In this document: positions 17,052 through 25,058 of the stretch, piece after piece | Position numbering within the stretch: the first letter of the stretch is position 1 | How the letters are laid out: the number at the start of each line of letters is the position of its first letter | Assembly (NCBI GenBank): GCA_963631655.1 | Contig: CAVGRR010000017.1 | Span: 1-39,567 of the forward strand | Length of the DNA: 39,567 bases | Direction of reading: 5' to 3' | Source: Methanomethylophilus sp963631655 | GTDB taxonomy: Archaea > Thermoplasmatota > Thermoplasmata > Methanomassiliicoccales > Methanomethylophilaceae | Program-made: the position numbers and the translations under genes | The notes under the pieces: model-generated | Seen by the model: the letters and a program-made list of their open reading frames with translations, nothing else | What the model was told of the DNA's origin: nothing | The model's database searches: none

Positions 17052-17759
17052 TCAGTTCTTTTTCTGCTTGCGGTTCATACGGTCGACGTCGGCGATGATC
17101 GCCGGGATCTCCTTCTTGTAAGTGTACATAAGGTACATCGCGGAGATCACCAGACACATGGCGGCCACACCGTAGAGATAGATCTCGGTGGCGGAGTTCA
17201 GAAGGGTTATCGAGAACACCGCCCAGAAGATGAAGTTGTAGATCATCGCCTGGACCGCATACTGCATAGGGATGTGCCTTGCGATACCGTCGCCGACGGT
17301 GATCCCCACTGCGCTGTACTGGAAGATCATCGCGATGGAAAGCACAAACAGGAACACGTAGTCCACAGCGGACATGGATCCTCCGATGATCTCAGCAGAG
17401 GTGGCGAACCAGTAGATCAGACCCATACCGGTGGTCGCTCCGGCACCGAGGCCGAAACCGAAACCGTAGAAGATACTGTCCGATTTGCCGCGATAACGCT
17501 TGAGGTTCATCACCACGACCACGACCATGACCTGGACCAGGGCATACACGAGAACGGTGATGAAACTGCTTGCGATGTAAGTGTAAACAAGGAACAGGAC
17601 GGTTCCCGCGACCAGTCCGACCGCAAAGAGCCAGAAGAACGAGGGATCGCTGAAATACGGACGTTCGGTGGCGGGATAGGTGTACGGTCTGAGGAATATG
17701 TACATCAACAGGAGCGCTGGGACAAACGCGAGCGCGGCCGCGATATAGAACGTCTGCAT
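17052..17759 (-). CDS. Multi-pass membrane protein, unrecognised
   Basis: 235 residues with about seven predicted membrane helices (roughly 5-22, 42-60, 62-85, 97-117, 128-150, 165-185, 190-212) and a basic C-terminal tail. The F-Y-G-F-G-F-G-L-G-A-G stretch and overall shape recall the PrsW family, but the E-E-x-x-K protease motif is absent, so no protease function is claimed. TATA-like TTTATACT at about 17781-17788 is about 25 bases upstream of the ATG, suggesting a leaderless mRNA. It lies downstream of the PAPS-reductase-like gene, separated by 28 bases, and converges with the zinc-ribbon gene two bases from its end. Confidence 0.7.
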   Translation of the reverse strand: MQTFYIAAALAFVPALLLMYIFLRPYTYPATERPYFSDPSFFWLFAVGLVAGTVLFLVYTYIASSFITVLVYALVQVMVVVVVMNLKRYRGKSDSIFYGFGFGLGAGATTGMGLIYWFATSAEIIGGSMSAVDYVFLFVLSIAMIFQYSAVGITVGDGIARHIPMQYAVQAMIYNFIFWAVFSITLLNSATEIYLYGVAAMCLVISAMYLMYTYKKEIPAIIADVDRMNRKQKKN

Positions 17760-17787
17760 ATGCTCTCATCAAGCAACCAGTATAAAT

Positions 17788-19902
17788 TTAATGTCTTCTC
17801 TCGGACCGGCGGGGAGAATCGTTGTTCCTGCGGGACCTGTTGCGGTTTCCGTTGGATCTTCCGTTCCTCTGGGTGCGCTGACCTTGAGAACGTTGGCCCT
17901 GCTGACGCTGCCCCTGTGAGTGTTGACCCTGCGGACGGCGGTTCGGATTCTGCGAAGCGGGACGTTCCTTCTTCACCTGTTCCGCCGATGGCAGGGCGGC
18001 GGTCTTGCCGGCCATGATCTTATCGTAGTAGTGGACGACCATACAGGACTTCTCGCAGAGTCCGCAGGAGACGCAGCGTTCGGGGTCGACCCTCATTCCG
18101 CCTTTTATACGGATCGCCTTTCTGGGACATGTCTTCACGCATATGCCGCACTGGGTGCAGAGCTCTGCTCTGATGAGTGCTTTCACTGCCTTTTCGAACG
18201 TCCTGCGGGCGTCCTCGGCGGTCGGTGCCGTAACGGAGACCTGACCTCCGCCGAACAGTCTTGCACGTCCGACCTTGAGCTTCACAAGGGCGATCTCGAA
18301 TTCAGGAGAATACTTCACCTCACCGATGGTACGGAGGGCATCCTCGACATAGGAGAAGTCCCTGGAACGGGGAACGGTGGCGACGGCCTCCATGGAATAT
18401 CCGCCTGCCACACACACCGATGCCCCCTTCATGACCTTCAGCGACAGCCCGTTGGAGTTCTTAGACTCCATCCTCAGGTCGAGTCCGTCCGCCAGCTGCC
18501 TCATCTTCGGGGGCAGGACCTTCCAGCGCCAGAATCCCATGTCGATGTATTCCGGAGGAAGTCCGTTGGATTCCGCGTATTCGTGAAGATGTTTCTCCCA
18601 CCTTTCGTACATCTCCGGGTGGATCCTCGATGTGTTGCGCCATTCGCTAGCAAGACAGGAAGCACAGAGATAGCAGCCGATACGCTCGAAATCCCTGTCG
18701 TAAAGAGGATTGTAGTCCAATCCCTTCATCCAAATGTATCCCCAGATCTCCGCGGCACACCAGTTCCTGACCGGATTCAGATTCACCTGGTTCGGAACGA
18801 AGGGGTTCTTGGTGACCAAGGGGGTGCCTGCACGGGAGAATGATTCCAGAGACCGGTTGCCTTCGCAGGTTATGGTCCCTTTGGGATAGTGTTTCGATAT
18901 CAGATCGGTGATCGGTCCGAGCTTGCAGACCTTGCAACACCACCTGAAATCCTTGGCCGGCGGACCGAACACATCCACATTGTCCCAGAAGGCATTTCCG
19001 GCCTCTGCGGTGTGGATGGTGAGGCGGTTCTTCTCCGAGAAGCTTTTCACATAAGCTAAGGTCTCGGGGAACTCGAGTCCGGTGTTGGTGAAAAGGAGTT
19101 CGGGGTGCTTCACGACAGCTGCGGTCAGACCGTAGGCGGCGAGGGAATCCTTACCTCCGGAGAATGAAACTGTGACCGTCTGGGTCTTTCCTTTGAGGTA
19201 GTTCTTGATCTCGGAAACTGCGTTGTTCTCGAGCTTCTTGAGATGGGCCCTGTTGCACTCGAGGAAGGTCTTCCTGTCCGCTCCCGGACACAGGGTGACA
19301 CCCTGCAGGGCGTTGAGGTCCCTGACCCTGACCGCCTTCTCGGCGGTTCTTATGCTGGCACTGTCGGCCACAGCCACTCCGGGACCCACTTTGAGCCCCT
19401 TTCTGATGATGACAGGTTCCCCTGCGGAGAACTCTCCGATGACCTCCGATACATTCGCACCGGGGACGGTCTTTCCTTTCAAATGGCCGGACACTCCGAA
19501 GATCCTGACGATGTTCTTGGTCGCCACCACGTCGAAAAGTTCCGCACCGGGCTGTCTGAGTTCTACCTTCAGACGGTTTTCGGCAAGATCGAAACGCAGC
19601 ACCCCGATGACCTGCCCGTAGGCGATGATCTCATCGGTGCGGTCCTCTCCCGGCACCTTGTTGAAAAAGATAGAACATCCTTTGATCGGCGACGAGGTCC
19701 CGTATGTCTCTTCGAACAGTTTCTCCAGGATCCCGACGCTCTCCCCCATGCACGGACGGATGTCTCCCGGACTGTTGATCTCGAATTCACGTCCGGGTCC
19801 GCCGCATTTCGAACATTTCCTGGAAAGAAGCAGCGTGCCGCAGCTGTCACACCACCTGCACACCTCCTTACCGTTCGCTATGTTCGTTATGACGGGGGTC
19901 AT
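17788..19902 (-). CDS. PAPS-reductase-like PP-loop protein with zinc ribbon, PUA-like region and ferredoxin domain
   Basis: 704 residues with a multidomain layout. Residues 15-33 are a zinc ribbon (C15-x2-C18-x2-C21 ... C30-x2-C33). A PUA-like region spans about 125-205. A PP-loop S-G-G-K-D-S (248-253) starts a phosphoadenosine-phosphosulfate-reductase-type domain, followed by W-C-C-K-V-C (321-326). Near 580-620 are two ferredoxin motifs, C-T-Q-C-G-I-C and C-V-S-C-G-L-C. The last about 65 residues are a Gln/Arg/Asn/Ser-rich basic tail. Archaeal proteins of this kind are annotated as PAPS reductases, but the PUA and zinc ribbon suggest an RNA or sulfur-transfer substrate; this is inference. 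The promoter is the palindromic TATA at 19924-19933, giving a leaderless mRNA. Confidence 0.83.
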   Translation of the reverse strand: MTPVITNIANGKEVCRWCDSCGTLLLSRKCSKCGGPGREFEINSPGDIRPCMGESVGILEKLFEETYGTSSPIKGCSIFFNKVPGEDRTDEIIAYGQVIGVLRFDLAENRLKVELRQPGAELFDVVATKNIVRIFGVSGHLKGKTVPGANVSEVIGEFSAGEPVIIRKGLKVGPGVAVADSASIRTAEKAVRVRDLNALQGVTLCPGADRKTFLECNRAHLKKLENNAVSEIKNYLKGKTQTVTVSFSGGKDSLAAYGLTAAVVKHPELLFTNTGLEFPETLAYVKSFSEKNRLTIHTAEAGNAFWDNVDVFGPPAKDFRWCCKVCKLGPITDLISKHYPKGTITCEGNRSLESFSRAGTPLVTKNPFVPNQVNLNPVRNWCAAEIWGYIWMKGLDYNPLYDRDFERIGCYLCASCLASEWRNTSRIHPEMYERWEKHLHEYAESNGLPPEYIDMGFWRWKVLPPKMRQLADGLDLRMESKNSNGLSLKVMKGASVCVAGGYSMEAVATVPRSRDFSYVEDALRTIGEVKYSPEFEIALVKLKVGRARLFGGGQVSVTAPTAEDARRTFEKAVKALIRAELCTQCGICVKTCPRKAIRIKGGMRVDPERCVSCGLCEKSCMVVHYYDKIMAGKTAALPSAEQVKKERPASQNPNRRPQGQHSQGQRQQGQRSQGQRTQRNGRSNGNRNRSRRNNDSPRRSERRH

Positions 19903-19923
19903 ACCCGCCGCTAACCGCTCTAT

Positions 19924-19933
19924 GTTTATAAAC
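19924..19933. promoter_or_regulatory. Palindromic TATA element shared by two divergent leaderless genes
   Basis: GTTTATAAAC is a perfect ten-base palindrome centred at 19928.5. The ATG of the PAPS-reductase-like gene (19902, minus) is 26.5 bases away and the ATG of the site-2 protease gene (19954, plus) is 25.5 bases away. Both distances equal the usual archaeal TATA-to-start spacing, so one symmetrical box could drive both genes without leaders. Confidence 0.6.
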
Positions 19934-19953
19934 TATAATCAGTTCCGCGACAC

Positions 19954-20628
19954 ATGGACTATGATTCGCTGAGAGACGCACGTCTCAAACCATATCGGTT
20001 CAGCAAGATCGAGATCAGGGACCTTCTGATCTCCATCCTGGTGCTCACATTGGCATTCATGCTGATGTTCAGGAACACCTCTTTTGTAACCAGTTATTTC
20101 GAACACAGAATGGGTTCCCTGTGGCCTCTGGGACTGTTCATCCTCATGGCCGCCGTCGTCATCATGAGCTTCGTGTTCCACGAGCTGGGACATAAGTTCA
20201 CGGCACAGAAGTTCGGAATGTGGTCCGAGTACCGCATGTTCCCGGTGGGACTTCTCTTCGCCCTTGTCATGGCGCCTCTCGGATTCCTCTTCGCCGCACC
20301 CGGTGTGACCTACATTCAGGGATACGTCGACCAGGAACAGGACGGGAAGATAAGCCTTGCAGGACCTCTCGTCAACATCATCCTCTCGGTCATCGGACTC
20401 ATGGGATGTATGGTGTTCAACGGCAACCCGATCATCATCCTGTTCTACCTCATGTTCATCCTGAACGCATCGCTGGCACTGTTCAATCTGCTTCCTATCG
20501 GAATCTTGGACGGCGCCAAGATCATGAGATGGGACTCCGGGATCTGGCTGCTCTGCATCGTCATCGCGGGCGTACTGTTCATCTCAAGAATGACCGGAAT
20601 GGTCCCCGATTTCTATTACACTCTGTGA
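19954..20628 (+). CDS. Site-2 protease-like membrane metallopeptidase (M50)
   Basis: 224 residues, mostly membrane helices. The zinc motif H76-E-L-G-H80 lies inside a membrane segment. The third ligand D186 in L-L-P-I-G-I-L-D-G-A-K-I is present. This is the short archaeal form without a PDZ domain. Family members cut transmembrane substrates such as anti-sigma factors or membrane regulators. The start ATG is about 25 bases from the palindromic TATA element, so the mRNA is probably leaderless. It converges on glcD and does not overlap it. Confidence 0.9.
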   Translation: MDYDSLRDARLKPYRFSKIEIRDLLISILVLTLAFMLMFRNTSFVTSYFEHRMGSLWPLGLFILMAAVVIMSFVFHELGHKFTAQKFGMWSEYRMFPVGLLFALVMAPLGFLFAAPGVTYIQGYVDQEQDGKISLAGPLVNIILSVIGLMGCMVFNGNPIIILFYLMFILNASLALFNLLPIGILDGAKIMRWDSGIWLLCIVIAGVLFISRMTGMVPDFYYTL

Positions 20629-20648
20629 GTGATTCAAAACAAAAGATC

Positions 20649-20681
20649 CTCCGGGGATCCGGAACATCCGGGGCCCGGAGG
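20649..20681 (-). terminator. Terminator of the glcD-type gene
   Basis: In minus-strand sense, CCTCCGGG pairs with CCCCGGAGG around an inner CCGGA/TCCGG hairpin, followed by T-rich CTTTTGTTTT. A second perfect hairpin, TGATGTCC/GGACATCA at 20693-20710, overlaps the glcD stop codon. Confidence 0.65.
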
Positions 20682-20707
20682 TAAGTCGTTTCTGATGTCC
20701 TGGGACA

Positions 20708-22147
20708 TCACATGTATTCTTTGCAGGGATACCTGAGCTGCTGAAGGGGATTGCCGGTCCACTGGGACGCTTTTCCCGGGTTCAGGATGTTCTTGGGGTC
20801 GAAGGCACGCTTGAGATCGTTGATACAGTCGATCTCGGTCTTCCTCTCTTCCTGGAAGTTGAGTGCCTTGGAGATTCCGACACCGTGCTCTCCGGTGACG
20901 GTTCCGCCTGCCGCGATGCAGAAGTCGAAGATCTCGTTCACTGCTGCGATACCGCGGTCCCACTCGTCCTTGTCGTCGGGACGGAGGACCATCTTGGTGT
21001 GCAGGTTTCCGTCGGACGCATGACCGTAGGTGGCGACTGTGACGTTGTACTTGTCGGCGATCCTCTGGAAGGCCTCGACGGCCTGGGGGACCTTGGACAC
21101 GGGGACACCCATATCGTCGGCCAGGGAGACGGAGACGTATCCGGGCTTCAACACGGACAGGGATGCGAGGACGGATTTCCTGGCGTCGGTCCACTTGGCG
21201 ATGACCTTGGGGTCGAAGGAAGGAGTGACTGAAACCGCCTTGTTGGCCTTTGCCACCTCCTCGACGATTTTAAGATCCCTCTGGATGACCTCGTCGGTCT
21301 CTCCGTCCACTTCGACGATGATAAGGGAATTCACATCGGGGAGGGGTTTTCCGCGGGCCTTGTTGACAGCGTTGATACTGACGCTGTCCATGAGTTCGCA
21401 GGAGGCGGGGATCAGAGGCTTGGCGATGATCGCGGAGATGCAGGTTCCTGCGTCCACGACGGAATCGAACGCACACAGGCAGGAAGCGGACTTCTTGGGC
21501 TTGGTGGTGATCTTGAAGGTGATCTCGGTGATGATACCGAGGGTTCCCTCGGAACCGCACATGAGACGTGCGAGCTGGTATCCGGAGGCGTCCTTGATGG
21601 TCCTGGTACCGCAGCGGACGATGTCTCCGTTCGCTCTTACAAAGGTAAGACCCAGAACGAAATCCCTGGTGGCACCGTATTTGACGGCCCTCATTCCGGA
21701 GGCGTTGGTGGCGACCATTCCTCCGACCTGACATGCCTCGGCGGAACCAGGGGACGGGGGGAAGAAGAATCCGTGTTTTGCCAACTCCTCGTTGAGGTTG
21801 TTGTAGACGCATCCTGCCTCTACATCGACCCACAGGTCCTTGACGCTGATGTTGAGGATCTTGTTCATCTTCTGCATCGCGACCACGATACCGCCTTTGA
21901 TGGGGACCGCGGCACCGCAGAGACCGGTACCCGCACCGCGGGGGGTCACGGGGATGTCGTACTTGTACGCGATCTTCATGATCTCCGAGACCTCTTCGGT
22001 GGTGACAGGCTGAACGACCACATCGGGATCGTGGTGGTAGATGGATGAATCGAAACCGTAGGTGTACAGCACGGCAGGGCTGGTGGAGATGCGGTCCTTC
22101 CCGACCACTTTCTCCAATTCGTCGATGACCTTCTGTTCAATCGCCAT
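20708..22147 (-). CDS. FAD-linked oxidoreductase (glycolate oxidase subunit GlcD / D-lactate dehydrogenase type)
   Basis: 479 residues. The N-terminal half is a PCMH-type FAD-binding domain (V-V-Q-P-V-T-T-E-E-V ... T-P-R-G-A-G-T-G-L-C-G-A-A ... C-Q-V-G-G-M-V-A-T-N-A-S-G). The C-terminal half is the FAD-oxidase C domain, with Y-G-H-A-S-D-G-N-L-H and the end motif G-T-V-T-G-E-H-G-V-G. It would oxidise a 2-hydroxy acid and pass electrons to an Fe-S partner, which is not adjacent here. I chose ATG 22147 (M-A-I-E-Q-K), preceded by GATGTGAT, a Shine-Dalgarno-like sequence. An upstream extension in the same frame is low in similarity and lies in the AT-rich region. Confidence 0.9.
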   Translation of the reverse strand: MAIEQKVIDELEKVVGKDRISTSPAVLYTYGFDSSIYHHDPDVVVQPVTTEEVSEIMKIAYKYDIPVTPRGAGTGLCGAAVPIKGGIVVAMQKMNKILNISVKDLWVDVEAGCVYNNLNEELAKHGFFFPPSPGSAEACQVGGMVATNASGMRAVKYGATRDFVLGLTFVRANGDIVRCGTRTIKDASGYQLARLMCGSEGTLGIITEITFKITTKPKKSASCLCAFDSVVDAGTCISAIIAKPLIPASCELMDSVSINAVNKARGKPLPDVNSLIIVEVDGETDEVIQRDLKIVEEVAKANKAVSVTPSFDPKVIAKWTDARKSVLASLSVLKPGYVSVSLADDMGVPVSKVPQAVEAFQRIADKYNVTVATYGHASDGNLHTKMVLRPDDKDEWDRGIAAVNEIFDFCIAAGGTVTGEHGVGISKALNFQEERKTEIDCINDLKRAFDPKNILNPGKASQWTGNPLQQLRYPCKEYM

Positions 22148-22554
22148 TTTTATCACATCTCGATTCCTATTATTGCTTATAATAATACGCTTGATCGCGG
22201 AGAGAATCGGTCCATTTTTCGAACTGAACGTATGCATACTAGGAGTACTCATCTTGCCTCCACCCCCAACATATTTCACCCCAACTTTGAATGAAGAACG
22301 TAGGTTCAAGTTGCCAATTCAGAGATATTTCCGTCAAGAAACATCTCTCCTGCACCCAGGCCATTCATATGTGCCAGTATTATCAGTAATTCACTTTATG
22401 AACGAGACAACCGAATTTTTACCGACCTGTCGATTCGATGGATTCTCAAATGAGACGTACCTTGATGAAGCAAGGTTCTTTATATTATCCAAGATATTGT
22501 ATATTATCCTGATAAGACCCGTGTGTTCGGCTGCTGAATAGTGGCCATAGTGTC
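22148..22554. other. Intergenic, AT-rich, no gene supported
   Basis: This stretch holds the glcD promoter region (TATA-like TTATTATAAGC near 22170-22185 in minus sense) and then about 350 bases without a supported gene. An open frame of about 160 codons on the plus strand overlaps glcD and is not protein-like. Base composition drops relative to the neighbouring genes, and two copies of TATTATCC occur near 22485-22510. It appears to be the left edge of an inserted or decayed segment. Confidence 0.4.
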
Positions 22555-23122
22555 TCACGGGCAATGGATGTTTTTTGCTATTATTTTATAAAATGTGTCA
22601 GAGTCCTTCTCATATTTTTCACGAATAGCACCAACAGTAAAATCAGCCAATTGGATACATTTGTTTGAGAAAGAATCGTATTTCTTACAGCTCTTCACCA
22701 AGACTGTTTTTAATTCAGACACAGCATCTAACAGGATCTGATTTGATATTGAAGATGTACGATCTAGCATAATTTTAAGAGAGTTACAAGGTGAGTTTGA
22801 ATCAATAAGCCGCATCAATTCTCTAAAAACTTTCTCGTAAAGTTCGTTTTTATAGACATTATAAAATTCAGAGGTGTAATCCCACTTGTCAACGACGAGG
22901 TACAGAATAACTGCATCCGTATCTGCCAATGCAGTAAGAACTTTAATCTTGGTGGAATCTGGAGAATTATAATACTTAGACTCCCCAGCATGGTTATCAA
23001 TAGTTTTTGATGCATCTAAAAAAATGCCTTGAACGAGAGGTAATCAGAGCAACCATGACAAAGTATCTGGAACCATTTTTTCCAGTATCACCAGATTCAT
23101 CTATTGCTGCTAATCCTGTCAT
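22555..23122 (-). pseudogene. Frameshifted DUF3800-family gene
   Basis: The N-terminal piece starts at ATG 23122 and reads M-T-G-L-A-A-I-D-E-S-G-D-T-G-K, with the D-E-S-G-D motif that opens DUF3800 proteins, then V-M-V-A-L-I. It hits a stop at about 22998. A second frame, open from about 23025 to 22555, holds the rest of the family: E-S-K-Y-Y, L-Y-L-V-V-D-K, I-M-L-D-R-T-S-S-I-S-N-Q and I-Q-L-A-D-F-T-V-G-A-I. Joining the two requires a one-base insertion; the seven-A run at 23018-23024 (T7 in sense) is the likely site. The product would be about 189 residues. DUF3800 genes are often near mobile or defence loci. AT content is much higher than in the flanking genes. The apparent frameshift could also be a base-call error in the homopolymer. 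Confidence 0.75.
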
Positions 23123-23293
23123 AGGAGGTCATTCATTTAAAAGTACATATTTTATTTGGTGTTATCTTTTTCCAAAATTGTATTTTTTAAATTATTTTAA
23201 ACGATTATTGGAATACTTCTTGTAACAATGATACAATAATTACGTCGTTCATATTTTCGGAACACTCATAAAGAATGCCGACATGGACTCCGT

Positions 23294-23932
23294 ATGAAAT
23301 CCATGATCGTACTGCTCGGTCCGCCTGGAGCAGGAAAAGGAACCCAGGGAGAAAAACTTCAGACCGAACTCGGATATGTCAGGCTTTCCACCGGCGACAT
23401 GCTCCGTGAGGCTGTCAGGAACGGCACCGAACTCGGAAAACTCGCCAAGACCTACATGGATTCCGGTGCACTCGTCCCCAACGACGTCATCATCGGACTT
23501 ATGAAAGACAAGATCGAGTCCCTCGGAAAGGTCCCCGGGATCATCTTCGACGGATTCCCCAGGACCGTCGAGCAGGCAGAAGCTCTCGACAAGGAGCTCG
23601 ACGTCGACCTCGCACTCAACTTCGATGTTGCTGATGAGGTCCTCATCGAAAGGCTCACCCAGAGGCGTTCCTGCCCCAACCCCTCCTGTCAGGCCGTCTA
23701 CCACCTGGTCTACAACCCGCCCGTAAAGGCAGGCATCTGCGACAAGTGCGGTGCCGAACTCTACCAGAGGGACGACGACAAGGCCGAGACCGTGAAGAAC
23801 AGGCTCACCACTTACCACGACAAGACCCAGCCCCTCGTGGACTACTACACCAAGGCCGGAAAGATCTGCACCATCTCCGGAGTCGGAGACATCGACAAGA
23901 TCTTCGACCAGGTCAAGAAAGCCATTCAGTGA
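23294..23932 (+). CDS. adk: Adenylate kinase (bacterial-type with zinc-finger lid)
   Basis: 212 residues, typical for the long-form adenylate kinase. It balances ATP, ADP and AMP. The P-loop G9-P-P-G-A-G-K-G-T17 is intact, with the D-G-F-P-R motif at 88-92 and the LID domain carrying four zinc-binding cysteines (C-P-N-P-S-C and C-D-K-C). ATG 23294 is used; a second ATG three codons later is possible. A TATA-like sequence CATATTTTC near 23248-23256 is placed upstream. The bacterial-like form, rather than the archaeal AdkA type, is found in some Thermoplasmatota and other archaea. It stands alone and ends in a UUCG terminator. Confidence 0.95.
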   Translation: MKSMIVLLGPPGAGKGTQGEKLQTELGYVRLSTGDMLREAVRNGTELGKLAKTYMDSGALVPNDVIIGLMKDKIESLGKVPGIIFDGFPRTVEQAEALDKELDVDLALNFDVADEVLIERLTQRRSCPNPSCQAVYHLVYNPPVKAGICDKCGAELYQRDDDKAETVKNRLTTYHDKTQPLVDYYTKAGKICTISGVGDIDKIFDQVKKAIQ

Positions 23933-23942
23933 AACCATTCCA

Positions 23943-23964
23943 GGGGCTTCGGCCCCGTTTTTTT
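23943..23964 (+). terminator. UUCG-capped terminator of adk
   Basis: GGGGC-TTCG-GCCCC followed by seven T residues, ten bases after the adk stop. It is the clearest of three such hairpins in the window. Confidence 0.85.
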
Positions 23965-24024
23965 CATTTCTTTTCAAAACATAACATCGTCAGTGCAATA
24001 TATCGGTAGGACGATACGGTTCCC

Positions 24025-24837
24025 ATGGCATTCGACGGAAGAGCAAACATCATCGAGATCGACGACGAGAACAAGGTCGTCGCGTTCGACCTTTACAGAA
24101 GAAAGAAGATCTCCGGCACCAAGCTCGGACCCATCCTCGGCCTCAGCGACCTCTCCTCCCCTTTCAAGGTGGCATTGGAGCTCGCAGGCATCTATCCCGG
24201 CGACAAGGCCAACAAATACATCGACGCAGGGAACATCCTGGAACCCGTCATCAGGAACTACGTGCGCAAGAACGCAGGTACGCTCACAGGCGATCTGGGT
24301 CTTTCAGAGGACACCAGTATCATCATCGAGGAACCGGTCGACAAGGACAAGTGCGGATACGACCACTTCCACGACAACAAGATGTTCGGAGGACTCGTGG
24401 ACGGATATGTCGCATACGGCGGAAAGAGACAGGCCATCCTGGAGATCAAGACCTCCCACGACCGGGCGAAATGGCTCGACGATAACGGGAATGTGACCGT
24501 GATCCCCCAGACCTACATAATGCAGGCCGGCCTCTACGCCGAACTTTCGGGACTCGACAAGATAGTCTTCGCGGTCGGATTTTTAGAAGACCCAGACTAC
24601 GAACATCCTGAGCTGTGGGTCCCCTCTCCGGAGAACACCGTGTTCGTGACCGTCGACAGGCCCGACATGTCCGGACCCATGGAGAAGGCCGAGAAATGGT
24701 ACCACGAGTACATCGACGCCGGCGAGACTCCCGAGTGGACCGACAAAGATGCGGACCTGGTGAAATGGCTCAAATCCTACGACCCCAAGGCCGCCAAAAA
24801 GAACAACTCCCACACCAAAATGAAGAAGTGGTTCTGA
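24025..24837 (+). CDS. YqaJ-type exonuclease/recombinase (PD-D/ExK nuclease)
   Basis: 270 residues. It carries a YqaJ-like viral recombinase domain, related to lambda exonuclease. Visible motifs are G-N-I-L-E-P-V (helix with catalytic Glu, about residues 69-75), G-G-L-V-D-G-Y (Asp about 131), A-I-L-E-I-K-T-S (E-x-K) and the Q-T-Y-I-M-Q-A-G-L-Y helix. All the metal-binding and catalytic residues of the fold are present. Such nucleases resect dsDNA for recombination in phages, or act in chromosomal repair. Here it stands alone, with no annealing-protein partner. The TATA-like CAATATATCGG at about 23995-24005 is about 25 bases before the ATG, so it may be leaderless. An archaeal-wide housekeeping role or a domesticated phage gene are both possible. 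Confidence 0.8.
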   Translation: MAFDGRANIIEIDDENKVVAFDLYRRKKISGTKLGPILGLSDLSSPFKVALELAGIYPGDKANKYIDAGNILEPVIRNYVRKNAGTLTGDLGLSEDTSIIIEEPVDKDKCGYDHFHDNKMFGGLVDGYVAYGGKRQAILEIKTSHDRAKWLDDNGNVTVIPQTYIMQAGLYAELSGLDKIVFAVGFLEDPDYEHPELWVPSPENTVFVTVDRPDMSGPMEKAEKWYHEYIDAGETPEWTDKDADLVKWLKSYDPKAAKKNNSHTKMKKWF

Positions 24838-24840
24838 ATC

Positions 24841-24856
24841 GGGGGATCGATCCCCC
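24841..24856 (+). terminator. Palindromic hairpin after the YqaJ-type gene
   Basis: GGGGGATCGATCCCCC is a perfect inverted repeat directly after the stop, followed by a smaller hairpin GTCC/GGAC at 24857-24867. No T-run follows, so it may be a terminator of a non-canonical type or an RNA 3' end stabiliser. Confidence 0.45.
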
Positions 24857-24883
24857 GTCCGACGGACGGCCAACTGACAAACC

Positions 24884-24891
24884 TTATAAAC
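24884..24891 (+). promoter_or_regulatory. TATA box of tRNA-Gln
   Basis: TTATAAAC lies about 30 bases upstream of the first base of tRNA-Gln, in the correct orientation and position. Confidence 0.6.
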
Positions 24892-24916
24892 CATAAGTGG
24901 TTTGGGGATTTTACAC

Positions 24917-24989
24917 AGCCCCGTAGTGTAGTGGTCAATCATCGGAGACTCTGGATCTTTGGACCTCAGTTCGAATCTGGGCGGGGCTA
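24917..24989 (+). tRNA. tRNA-Gln (anticodon CTG), CCA encoded
   Basis: The acceptor stem AGCCCCG pairs with CGGGGCT, discriminator A is followed by a genome-encoded CCA (24990-24992). The anticodon stem GGAGA/TCTTT has loop CTCTGGA, so the anticodon is CTG, reading CAG. The T loop is TTCGAAT. The A1:U72 acceptor pair fits archaeal tRNA-Gln. No intron is seen. Confidence 0.93.
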
Positions 24990-25058
24990 CCACTTCTTCA
25001 CAATTCTTGTCTGTTCGGGTCACCCATTCGTTATATAATCGGACCCTATCGACGCTTT

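Noticed and set aside
17052..17759. PrsW-type intramembrane protease
   Set aside because: The general shape is similar, but the glutamate motif E-E-x-x-K is not present, so only 'membrane protein' is called.
22062..22541. 159-codon plus-strand frame over the start of glcD
   Set aside because: It overlaps the strong glcD gene antisense, and the part beyond is low-complexity with no start signal.
22815..23015. 66-codon minus-strand frame in the DUF3800 region
   Set aside because: It is an out-of-frame reading; the family motifs lie in the two other frames described in the pseudogene.
25000..25058. Fluoride riboswitch upstream of crcB
   Set aside because: The TATA box is about 25 bases before the ATG, so the mRNA has no leader able to hold one, and no matching motif is present.
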